This document shows, one piece after another, positions 1-5,557 of a stretch of DNA of 5,557 bases. How positions within the stretch are numbered: the first letter of the stretch is position 1; every line of letters starts with the position of its first letter. The notes beneath the pieces are model-generated. The model worked only from the letters and a program-made list of their open reading frames with translations, had not been told where the DNA came from and ran no database searches. The DNA comes from Bacteroidota bacterium (GTDB taxonomy: Bacteria > Bacteroidota > Bacteroidia > Bacteroidales > JADFUO01), in assembly GCA_030614305.1 (NCBI GenBank), contig JAUWKH010000127.1, positions 1-5,557 of the forward strand, written 5' to 3'. The translations under genes were made by a program, and so were the position numbers.

Positions 1-1167
1 AATGACTCAGGTGGTGCACGTATTCAGGAAGGTGTTAATTCACTTGCCGGTTACGGGGAGATATTTTACAGAAACACACAGGCATCAGGCGTTATACCGC
101 AAATATCCGTTATTTTAGGTCCTTGCGCCGGTGGTGCTGTTTATTCTCCGGCTTTAACTGACTTTGTATTTGTTGTTGACAAAATTTCTAAAATGTTTAT
201 CACCGGACCGGAAGTTATAAAAACCGTTCTTGGCGAAGAAATTTCAATGGAAGAACTCGGTGGTGCACTTGTTCATTCGGAAATTACCGGTAATGCACAT
301 TTTTATGCTGAAAGCGAACAGGAATGTTTTGACCAGATAAAACAACTTATAAGTTTTATCCCATGGAATAATAAGAAAAAAGCTGATTCGTTTCCGAAAA
401 AAGCTCCCAAATCCAAAAAATATAAGATTGATTCTATTATACCAACAGATCCAAGACAACCTTATGACGTTAGAGATGTTATTAAAGCAGTTTGTGATGA
501 TTCGGAATTTATGGAGATTCAGGAAAAATTTGCACCTAATATAGTTATAGGTTTTGCACGCTTGGGTGGAGAAACAGTTGGATTTGTGGCAAACCAACCA
601 TTATATTTAGCAGGTGTTTTGGATGTTGATTCATCTGATAAAGCAGCACGATTTATCAGATATTGTGATGCATTTAATATTCCTCTGGTTACTTTTGTTG
701 ATTTGCCGGGATATCTGCCTGGCGTTGATCAGGAACATGCGGGAGTTATCAGGCATGGAGCTAAAATACTTTATGCATATTCAGAAGCAACTGTTCCTAA
801 AATAACTCTTATTCTTAGAAAAGCTTATGGAGGTGGATATATTGCAATGTGTTCACATCATTTAAAAGCAGATTTTGTTTTTGCATGGCCCTCCGCAGAA
901 ATTGCTGTTATGGGCCCTGAGGGAGCTGCAAATATTATATTCAGAAAAGAAATACAGAATGCAGAAAATCCTGATGAAGTTCGTAAACAAAAAGTTGCAG
1001 AATATAAGAAAAAATTTGCAAATCCTTATGTCGCAGCAACTTATGGTTATGTTGATGCTGTTATCGAACCAAACGAAACAAGAAACATACTTATTCATGC
1101 TTTAGAGATTTCCTTAGAAAAAACAGAAGTAACACCGGATAGAAAACATGGTATACCACCATTTTAA
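1..1167 (+). CDS. Acyl-CoA carboxylase/decarboxylase carboxyltransferase subunit (PccB/MmdA family), 5'-partial
   Basis: The reading frame is open from base 1 to the TAA at 1165-1167, giving 388 visible residues; family members are usually a little over 500, so about a quarter is missing upstream. The product moves CO2 between carboxybiotin and a short acyl-CoA, most likely propionyl-/methylmalonyl-CoA. Visible landmarks are DSGGARIQEG (residues 2-11) and the oxyanion-hole loop GPCAGGA (40-46) of the N-terminal crotonase-like half. The C-terminal half shows DLPGYLPG (234-241), KAYGGGYIAM (274-283) and AWPSAEIAVMGPEGAA (about 295-310). The ATG at 193 is internal Met65, not the start, because the conserved N-half motifs lie in frame before it. 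A biotin carrier gene follows after 10 bases. Propionyl-CoA carboxylase and Na+-pumping methylmalonyl-CoA decarboxylase share this subunit type. No membrane decarboxylase subunit is in view, so the choice stays open and I give no symbol. Confidence 0.95.
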   Translation, partial: NDSGGARIQEGVNSLAGYGEIFYRNTQASGVIPQISVILGPCAGGAVYSPALTDFVFVVDKISKMFITGPEVIKTVLGEEISMEELGGALVHSEITGNAHFYAESEQECFDQIKQLISFIPWNNKKKADSFPKKAPKSKKYKIDSIIPTDPRQPYDVRDVIKAVCDDSEFMEIQEKFAPNIVIGFARLGGETVGFVANQPLYLAGVLDVDSSDKAARFIRYCDAFNIPLVTFVDLPGYLPGVDQEHAGVIRHGAKILYAYSEATVPKITLILRKAYGGGYIAMCSHHLKADFVFAWPSAEIAVMGPEGAANIIFRKEIQNAENPDEVRKQKVAEYKKKFANPYVAATYGYVDAVIEPNETRNILIHALEISLEKTEVTPDRKHGIPPF

Positions 1168-1177
1168 AACATTAATT

Positions 1178-1504
1178 ATGAATGAAAAAAAACCGGCAAT
1201 AAAATACAAATACCTGAATATTGACAATGTTAAATATAAAACTCTTTTAACAAAAAAGTATTTATCAAGAAAGCCTTATGTAGATGTTGATGACAAAAAA
1301 GTAACTGCGTTTATTTCGGGTGGTATTAGAAAAATTTATGTTAAAAAAGGTCGTAGTGTTAGTATCGGCGATAAGTTGCTTGTTTTAGAAGCAATGAAAA
1401 TGAGAAACGATATTATTTCGTCCATTGATGGCGTTATAAAGGAAATATTTATAAAAGTTGGTGATAATGTTTCAAAAGGACAGCTTTTGATAGAATATAA
1501 ATAG
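1178..1504 (+). CDS. Biotin carboxyl carrier protein (biotinyl/lipoyl-attachment domain)
   Basis: This 108-residue protein carries the biotin that shuttles CO2 to or from the neighbouring carboxyltransferase. A biotinyl domain fills about residues 43-107. It has the hallmark EAMKM at 71-75, with Lys74 as the biotinylated residue, and a second half (SSIDGVIKEIFIKVGDNVSKGQLL) that mirrors the first half of the domain, as usual in this fold. The N-terminal 40 residues are Lys/Tyr-rich, and there is no Ala/Pro-rich linker of the type found in E. coli AccB. I chose the ATG at 1178, 10 bases after the upstream stop. An in-frame ATG at 1148 would overlap the carboxyltransferase gene and adds ten residues that do not look like the family. 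There is no Shine-Dalgarno sequence. It is probably co-transcribed with the gene before it. The next gene is convergent, so this ends the operon, although no clear hairpin terminator is visible at 1505-1590. Confidence 0.93.
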   Translation: MNEKKPAIKYKYLNIDNVKYKTLLTKKYLSRKPYVDVDDKKVTAFISGGIRKIYVKKGRSVSIGDKLLVLEAMKMRNDIISSIDGVIKEIFIKVGDNVSKGQLLIEYK

Positions 1505-1590
1505 AGTTCGTCTATAATATAAAAATAAGTAAACATGAAATTCTTTGACTTTATGGACAGGCATTAAATGTGAGGTTTTAGCTGAATCCG

Positions 1591-2193
1591 TCATGTGCTG
1601 AAAATAGCATTTGTTTTTTCAATAAAATTTAAAATTTCTTCTTTTCCTGATTTGGTTTTTGCAGATGAAATAAAGAACTGTGGCAATTCTTCCCAATTTT
1701 CAAGTAAACGGTTTTTAAATAAATTTATGTTTTGAGTTAATTGTATTTTTTTTAATTTGTCGGTTTTTGTAAAAATAATCATAAAAGGCAATTTATTTAT
1801 ACCAATCCAGTTAATAAAATCAATATCAGCTTTTTGTGGTGAAAGACGAGAGTCAATCAGAATAAAAATACATAAGAGGTTTTTTCTTTTAACTAAATAT
1901 TTTTTAATCATCAATCCCCATTTTTCACGTGCTTTTTTTGATGATTTGGCAAATCCGTAACCCGGGAGATCAACAAGGTACCATTTATCATTAATTAAAA
2001 AATGATTTATCAATTGAGTCTTACCCGGAGTTCCTGAAATTTTAGCAAGTTTTTTATTATCTGTAAGCATATTTATCAGTGAAGACTTTCCAACATTTGA
2101 CCTGCCGATAAAAGCATATTCAGGCAAATTCGGTTCCGGGCATTTTTGAATATCAGGGCTGCTGATAACAAATTTTGTACTTTTAATCTGCAT
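1591..2193 (-). CDS. engB: Ribosome biogenesis GTP-binding protein EngB (YsxC/YihA)
   Basis: A complete 200-residue P-loop GTPase of the TrmE-Era-EngA-EngB group; its length is typical for EngB. All G motifs are visible: G1 GRSNVGKSS (30-38), G2 around Thr55 in SGTPGKTQ (53-60), G3 DLPGYG (75-80), G4 TKTDK (142-146) and G5 SSAKTKSG (176-183). The GYGFAKSSKKAREKW stretch after G3 is characteristic of the EngB family. In other bacteria the protein is needed for late 50S ribosomal subunit assembly and is usually essential. The ATG start gives the expected short N-terminal lead before G1. The gene begins 41 bases after the GNAT acyltransferase gene on the same strand. No separate promoter or hairpin is obvious in that gap, so read-through transcription from the lipid genes is likely. 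The function itself is unrelated to lipid synthesis. It ends with TGA and faces the biotin carrier gene tail to tail. Confidence 0.97.
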   Translation of the reverse strand: MQIKSTKFVISSPDIQKCPEPNLPEYAFIGRSNVGKSSLINMLTDNKKLAKISGTPGKTQLINHFLINDKWYLVDLPGYGFAKSSKKAREKWGLMIKKYLVKRKNLLCIFILIDSRLSPQKADIDFINWIGINKLPFMIIFTKTDKLKKIQLTQNINLFKNRLLENWEELPQFFISSAKTKSGKEEILNFIEKTNAIFST

Positions 2194-2234
2194 TAATAGG
2201 AATTGATTAATAAACTGATTAGTTACAATTTTTA

Positions 2235-3152
2235 TTATGTATAAAGATATCTCTCTTTTTTAATATCATAAATATCTTTAATGGTTACAATTATTCCTGT
2301 TTCCAGAACATCACCAAAAGCTTTGTTTAATGCTGTTCCAAATGTTTTCATTGTTGATGATAAATTCATATAGGCATTAATTAGCGGAGGAAATTGTTCA
2401 TTTAAGCTTCTTACTTTTTGTAATAAAATTTTATAATTTTCCTCATAATTACAGCCGGTGAAAATGTGGGCAATTATTTTTTTCTCTGTATCTATTTTAA
2501 AAGGATTATAAGGAAAAACAAGATGTTCTTTATCAGGAAAATGCTTATCAAGAAAATAAAGAATCAAATCTCTGGCAATAGAATCAAATTGTGGATACAT
2601 GGTTACTTTACCAAATAAATATTTCACATCCGGGGTACCAATCACAACAGCACCCAATCCGTCCCAGATATTATCAAGCGAGTGCAGGCCTTTTCGGATA
2701 TTAAATGTAGGCTGATAATTTGGCTGAACAAATGATCGTCCGAGTTCAATTGTATAAGGAAGATATTCTTTTATAAATTTTTCTGAAAAATTAAAAAGTT
2801 TTGAAGTAGGAGTTTGAACAATTCCCTTTTTATTAATTTGCATTTCTTTACAATGTAAAAACCTGTATCCTCCAATAATTTCTTTATCCCTTGGATTCCA
2901 TACTATTAATTGTTTAAATGGTATGTTTGAAGTGTCATATTTATCAATATCAAATGACTTACCTGTACCTCCTCCGGCATAACGGAAGGTAATTTCCCTT
3001 AATCTTCCAACTTCTTTTAAAAGGTTTGGAGAATCTTTATATGTGAATATAAAAATCTTATTGTTGCCATAATTGGTATCTCTTATAAAAGTACTATCTG
3101 TAAGTTCTTTTTCAAGCAAATTGCGGTCAACAGGGGGAATTATTGTTTCCAT
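2235..3152 (-). CDS. glsB: GNAT/OlsB-like N-acyltransferase, probable glycine N-acyltransferase GlsB
   Basis: A complete 305-residue protein that I recognise as the OlsB-like (formerly 'putative hemolysin') acyltransferase group of Bacteroidota. Members transfer a 3-hydroxyacyl chain from acyl-ACP to the amino group of an amino acid; in Bacteroides thetaiotaomicron the GlsB enzyme N-acylates glycine. Key stretches are VGRLREITFRYAGGGTGKSFD (48-68), the central ELGRSFVQPNYQ (136-147), the core LFGKVTMYPQF (179-189), and a C-terminal block LINAYMNLSSTMKTFGTALN (257-276) followed by FGDVLETGIIVTIKDI. No signal peptide or membrane helix is visible, so it should act in the cytoplasm or at the inner face of the membrane. 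The ATG lies 15 bases after the stop of the PlsC-like gene, so the two are almost certainly one transcript. The A/T-only leader has no Shine-Dalgarno sequence. The amino acid substrate (glycine, ornithine or other) cannot be read from sequence alone. Confidence 0.85.
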   Translation of the reverse strand: METIIPPVDRNLLEKELTDSTFIRDTNYGNNKIFIFTYKDSPNLLKEVGRLREITFRYAGGGTGKSFDIDKYDTSNIPFKQLIVWNPRDKEIIGGYRFLHCKEMQINKKGIVQTPTSKLFNFSEKFIKEYLPYTIELGRSFVQPNYQPTFNIRKGLHSLDNIWDGLGAVVIGTPDVKYLFGKVTMYPQFDSIARDLILYFLDKHFPDKEHLVFPYNPFKIDTEKKIIAHIFTGCNYEENYKILLQKVRSLNEQFPPLINAYMNLSSTMKTFGTALNKAFGDVLETGIIVTIKDIYDIKKERYLYT

Positions 3153-3167
3153 TTATTTATTATTATG

Positions 3168-4043
3168 TTAATAATTTTTAATATCAAAAAGAGTATTCTT
3201 CCCTTTTCTTCCAATATTGTAAACATGTTCTTTCATTAGTTCAGCCCACTTTAAATAACTGTTTCGTTTGTCAAAAGTTTCATAAGGTATTGGTTTACCA
3301 AATATTATATTTACAGTTTTATCTTTTTGTTTATATGTTTCGTTAACAAGGTACAACATTTCAATATTGGATTTTATTTTCAGGAACGTACGCAGGTTGG
3401 CAAAATTGTAAAAAAAATTGGAATTTCGCCCGTCAATATAAGCAGGAATTATATCCCTTTTAAATTGTTTCGCTTTTGAAATAAAAGTTTTTTTCCATGG
3501 CAGGTCAATAATTTTCCCTGATTGTTTTCTTGAGACCAAACCTGCGGGAAAATAAAGTAAAATAACATCCGAAGCAAAGGTATCATTGATTATCTTAATA
3601 TTTTCGGTATTGCTGCCATGCTTATTAATTGGAATAAAAAGTTCCTTTGAGTTTGGTACATATAACAATATGTCATTTACCGGAAAAATCAGGTCTTTTC
3701 TGATCTTGCCAACTACACTCATTAAAGCCACACCGTCAAGCCCTCCCAAAGGATGATTTGAAGCAATAATACATTTACCTGTTTTAGGAATATTTTCTTC
3801 TCCTTTTACAACAATTTTTACTCCGAATTCATCTAAAACAGCATCTACAAAATCCAAACCGAATTTATTCCTGTTCTTGTTTAATAATGAATTAATTTCA
3901 TTTTCATGAATTATCCTTTTAAGATATCTTAAAATAAATCCGGGTAAAATCTTTAACAGATGTGGATTTTTATTCCTGATAACTTCCTCAACATCAACAA
4001 TTTTTTCAGGTTTATTATCCTGATTATCTTTTGAATAATTCAT
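3168..4043 (-). CDS. glsA: PlsC-like lysophospholipid O-acyltransferase, probable glycine-lipid O-acyltransferase GlsA
   Basis: A complete 291-residue acyltransferase of the PlsC/LPLAT superfamily. In glycine-lipid synthesis the GlsA enzyme adds a second fatty acid to the 3-hydroxyl of N-acyl glycine, which matches its position next to a GlsB-like gene. The catalytic site reads NHPLGGLDG (96-104). Its His97 and Asp103 are separated by five residues, not the four of the classical HX4D motif; I recall the same spacing in the OlsF-like branch of the family. The second acceptor motif is FPAGLVSRK (165-173), with Ala in place of the Glu of the classical FPEG. Other family-like stretches are FPVNDILLYVPNSKELFIPINKHGSN (120-145) and IIFGKPIP (246-253). 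There is no clear transmembrane helix, so peripheral membrane binding is likely. The single sensible ATG at 4043 has an A-rich leader and a promoter-like -7 box about 43 bases upstream. It leads a probable glsA-glsB-engB transcript. Confidence 0.85.
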   Translation of the reverse strand: MNYSKDNQDNKPEKIVDVEEVIRNKNPHLLKILPGFILRYLKRIIHENEINSLLNKNRNKFGLDFVDAVLDEFGVKIVVKGEENIPKTGKCIIASNHPLGGLDGVALMSVVGKIRKDLIFPVNDILLYVPNSKELFIPINKHGSNTENIKIINDTFASDVILLYFPAGLVSRKQSGKIIDLPWKKTFISKAKQFKRDIIPAYIDGRNSNFFYNFANLRTFLKIKSNIEMLYLVNETYKQKDKTVNIIFGKPIPYETFDKRNSYLKWAELMKEHVYNIGRKGKNTLFDIKNY

Positions 4044-4085
4044 TCTTATGCTTTTCTTTTAATTTGACACCTTCTTTTTTATGTT

Positions 4086-4093
4086 CAAATATA
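4086..4093 (-). promoter_or_regulatory. Bacteroidota-type -7 promoter box upstream of glsA
   Basis: The - strand reads TATATTTG, an exact match to the TAnnTTTG -7 consensus of the primary sigma factor in Bacteroidota. It implies a start of transcription near 4080 and a leader of roughly 35-40 bases before the glsA ATG. I see no TTG or TTTG -33 box at the usual distance (about 4112-4118), where the sequence is ATTACAC-like. The promoter may therefore be weak or need an activator. An A8 tract (4097-4104 on this strand) lies between the two expected boxes. Confidence 0.5.
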
Positions 4094-4120
4094 ATATTTT
4101 TTTTAGTCATTGTGTAATTT

Positions 4121-4141
4121 AATGTGCAAAATTTGCACATT
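4121..4141. promoter_or_regulatory. Perfect 21-bp palindrome, candidate operator for the glsA-glsB operon
   Basis: Two exact 10-base arms, AATGTGCAAA and TTTGCACATT, surround a single central base. The core TGTGCAAA/TTTGCACA resembles the two-fold symmetric sites bound by dimeric helix-turn-helix regulators. It sits about 40-60 bases before the predicted glsA transcription start, the usual place for an activator site, and the promoter lacks a good -33 box. On the - strand no T-run follows, so it does not look like a terminator for the methyltransferase gene that ends at 4175. The regulator is unknown. Confidence 0.5.
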
Positions 4142-4155
4142 GCTTTTTTTATCCA

Positions 4156-4164
4156 CCCCCCCCC
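4156..4164. repeat. C9 homopolymer tract between the methyltransferase and glsA genes
   Basis: Nine consecutive C residues on the + strand (G9 on the - strand) stand out in an AT-rich intergenic stretch. The tract begins 11 bases beyond the methyltransferase TAG stop in the direction of transcription, so length changes would not alter that protein. It lies about 75-85 bases upstream of the inferred glsA transcription start, just outside the palindrome. Such tracts are prone to slippage, and the count may also be a sequencing artefact. Confidence 0.8.
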
Positions 4165-4174
4165 TCTTTTAAAA

Positions 4175-5557
4175 CTAATTTACACTTTCCTCCACAATTT
4201 TAATTTCTTCCTCTGTCAACCCATACAACTCATAAACCATCCGGTCTATTTCTTTGTCGGTTGTTTTTATATTGTTTTGTAATTGGTTAATTTCGATTTT
4301 GTAAGCGGTAAAATAATCTTCCCATTCATATTGTTGTATGAGTAAAAGTTTAACTTTTTGTTTTTTAAGTTCTGCTATAAAAGTTTTAAAATCGTAATTG
4401 TAAAATGTAGCTAATTTTTTGCTAATTTTTATAGTCAAGGGGTCATGACCCCTTGTCTCGACTGTTTTCGTTAAATTATCTTTTACACGATTTAAAAATT
4501 TGTTTTTCTTTTCTTGGAGTAGTTTGTTTAGAGAAAGCATTTTGTCGGCTTTTTCTATGAAAGGTTGTTGGGCTTCTTGGAGAATTTCTTTTATTGGTAG
4601 CAATTTTACAGTTCTTGCTTGAATTTCTGAAAATACAGTTTTTGTTGATTTATATTTGTTAGAATAATAATGGTTCAACAATTTTGAGTTTAATATGACT
4701 AATAAATATTTTAAATTTACAGGTGAGTTTTTCTTTAAATTAACTGTGATTAACGTATTTAAAGCGAAATATTGTTCATTGTCATAAGTGAAAATTAGGT
4801 TTGCGGAAACTCTTCTGAAAAATAATTTTTCATCTGCTTCAAATATGTCAGTTCTTTTACAAGAATGTATTCTATCTATATTATATTCGAGATAGTCTCC
4901 GCCCCAATTTAGTAAATATTTATTGATGTGTTTGCCATCAATTAATTTGTAATAATCTTTACAATATTCATTTTTAACGGAAAGTGATTTATCTCCTTTT
5001 AATGCTATTGCTTGACTTATTTCAACAAATGCATCAAGTGTTTTTAGGTTTAAATTTTCAATTTTATCACAGACAAAATCCCCTTTTATATCAATATTAT
5101 ACTTGTAAGCGTTTAAGATTTTCTCTGGGTGTATTAATTTGATTTGTTTAGTTGCCTTTTCTGTCAGTGATATAACCTTGACAGGATTAATACTATTAGA
5201 TTTATTAATGATGAATGTAATATTTTCCACAACTGCGTCCGAAAATGGTAAATATGGATAAGTAATTACTTCCTTTAATGAAGTTCTTTTAATTAATAAC
5301 TCTCTTGTATTTTGATAATATTCTTGAGTCAAAATTGTATTAGGAACAATATAACTCAAATAGCCATCTTTTTTTACTATCTCTATACCTAAATGGATAA
5401 AGAAGATATAAGTGTTTAATCTTCCACCTGAAGTTCCAAACCTGTCAATTAAATAGTTTTTCGTTAGGTCAGTTATTGTATTTAATTTAGAAAGTTGCAC
5501 ATAAGGCGGATTACCAATTACCACATCAAAACCACCATTATATTCGGTTCGGAAGGC
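4175..5557 (-). CDS. Eco57I/TaqI-type adenine-N6 DNA methyltransferase or type IIG restriction-modification protein, 5'-partial
   Basis: The frame is open from the window edge to a TAG at 4177-4175, giving 460 visible residues. It opens with NGGFDVVIGNPPY, in which NPPY (visible residues 16-19) is catalytic motif IV of amino-methyltransferases that make N6-methyladenine. The GTG at 5524 is only an internal Val codon and not the start. After motif IV comes GYLSYIVPNTILTQEYY and PFSDAVVENITFII, typical of the Eco57I methylase fold. Next is a TaqI-C-like target-recognition region (about 185-325) with KLIDGKHINKYL, FFRRVSANLI and FALNTLITVNLK. The tail is rich in Lys/Glu and coiled-coil-like, ending DKEIDRMVYELYGLTEEEI. 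S-adenosylmethionine motif I and any N-terminal nuclease domain lie outside the window, so I cannot tell a lone methylase from a fused restriction enzyme. Residues about 364-376 hold an unusual palindrome-encoded segment (TRGHDPLT). Such genes are often horizontally acquired. Confidence 0.9.
   Translation of the reverse strand, partial: AFRTEYNGGFDVVIGNPPYVQLSKLNTITDLTKNYLIDRFGTSGGRLNTYIFFIHLGIEIVKKDGYLSYIVPNTILTQEYYQNTRELLIKRTSLKEVITYPYLPFSDAVVENITFIINKSNSINPVKVISLTEKATKQIKLIHPEKILNAYKYNIDIKGDFVCDKIENLNLKTLDAFVEISQAIALKGDKSLSVKNEYCKDYYKLIDGKHINKYLLNWGGDYLEYNIDRIHSCKRTDIFEADEKLFFRRVSANLIFTYDNEQYFALNTLITVNLKKNSPVNLKYLLVILNSKLLNHYYSNKYKSTKTVFSEIQARTVKLLPIKEILQEAQQPFIEKADKMLSLNKLLQEKKNKFLNRVKDNLTKTVETRGHDPLTIKISKKLATFYNYDFKTFIAELKKQKVKLLLIQQYEWEDYFTAYKIEINQLQNNIKTTDKEIDRMVYELYGLTEEEIKIVEESVN
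4433..4463. repeat. GC-rich palindrome embedded in the methyltransferase coding sequence
   Basis: The core 4436-4455, CAAGGGGTCATGACCCCTTG, is a perfect 20-bp palindrome with 12 G/C bases in otherwise AT-rich coding DNA. Outside it, AGTC at 4433-4436 can pair with GACT at 4460-4463 if the five bases 4455-4459 (GTCTC) are looped out, giving a 13-bp stem. On the coding strand the core encodes RGHDPL plus part of a flanking Thr codon, between a coiled-coil-like stretch and the conserved C-terminal tail. It keeps the frame open. It may be a palindromic repeat of a dispersed family, but only one copy is in this window. Confidence 0.6.

Noticed and set aside
244..597. 117-codon open frame on the - strand inside the carboxyltransferase gene
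   Set aside because: It is antisense to a clearly conserved coding sequence and its translation is low-complexity Phe/Ile/Asn/Cys-rich, as expected from an AT-rich antisense frame.
1148..1177. Upstream ATG at 1148 as the start of the biotin carrier gene
   Set aside because: It would overlap the carboxyltransferase gene by 20 bases and add MVYHHFKTLI, which simply reads the neighbour's C-terminal codons in another frame; the ATG at 1178 follows that gene's stop neatly.
1505..1590. Possible bidirectional terminator or small gene in the convergent gap between the biotin carrier gene and engB
   Set aside because: Only weak short inverted repeats (such as CATT-A-AATG near 1562-1570) and a 10-codon ATG frame at 1535 are present; neither is convincing.
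4121..4150. Stem (AATGTGCAAA/TTTGCACATT) followed by GC and T7 on the + strand, looking like a rho-independent terminator
   Set aside because: No + strand gene ends anywhere near; the closest one stops at 1504. On the - strand, which is the one transcribed here, the hairpin is not followed by a T-run. An operator fits better.
5522..5524. GTG at 5524 as the methyltransferase start codon
   Set aside because: The frame stays open to the window edge and the residues before it (NGGFD) belong to the conserved block leading into NPPY, so the gene continues upstream of the visible sequence.

Overview
The window is AT-rich DNA. Several signs point to a member of the Bacteroidota, probably an anaerobic or facultative Bacteroidales-like organism. 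Start codons have no Shine-Dalgarno sequence ahead of them. A TAnnTTTG-type -7 promoter box is present. The window also carries an adjacent pair of acyltransferase genes of the kind that make glycine lipids in Bacteroides. The lineage is an inference from these traits; there is no rRNA or other marker gene here.

Layout. On the + strand, the window opens inside a carboxyltransferase (beta-type) subunit of an acyl-CoA carboxylase or decarboxylase (1-1167). A small biotin carboxyl carrier protein follows (1178-1504). Together they look like the end of a propionyl-CoA carboxylase or methylmalonyl-CoA decarboxylase operon. An 86-base convergent gap (1505-1590) holds no clear gene or terminator. 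Everything after it is on the - strand. Read in the direction of transcription, it holds the C-terminal part of an Eco57I/TaqI-type adenine-N6 DNA methyltransferase or restriction-modification protein (5557-4175, N-terminus outside the window). A 131-base intergenic region follows, with a perfect 21-bp palindrome and a good -7 box. Next come a PlsC-like O-acyltransferase (4043-3168, glsA-like), a GNAT/OlsB-like N-acyltransferase (3152-2235, glsB-like) and the ribosome-assembly GTPase EngB (2193-1591).

How the genes work together. The biotinyl protein should carry the carboxyl group to or from the carboxyltransferase. A biotin carboxylase (or membrane decarboxylase subunits) must be encoded elsewhere. 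The two acyltransferases, 15 bases apart, are predicted to make N-acyl-3-acyloxy glycine-type lipids in sequence: the GNAT enzyme N-acylates the amino acid and the PlsC-like enzyme O-acylates the product. EngB, 41 bases further on, is probably co-transcribed.

The least ordinary signals are two DNA structures. One is the 21-bp palindrome just upstream of the glsA promoter, a candidate operator. The other is a GC-rich 20-bp perfect palindrome embedded in frame in the methyltransferase gene, a candidate palindromic repeat insertion. I found no complete new system, CRISPR array, tRNA, rRNA or insertion sequence.
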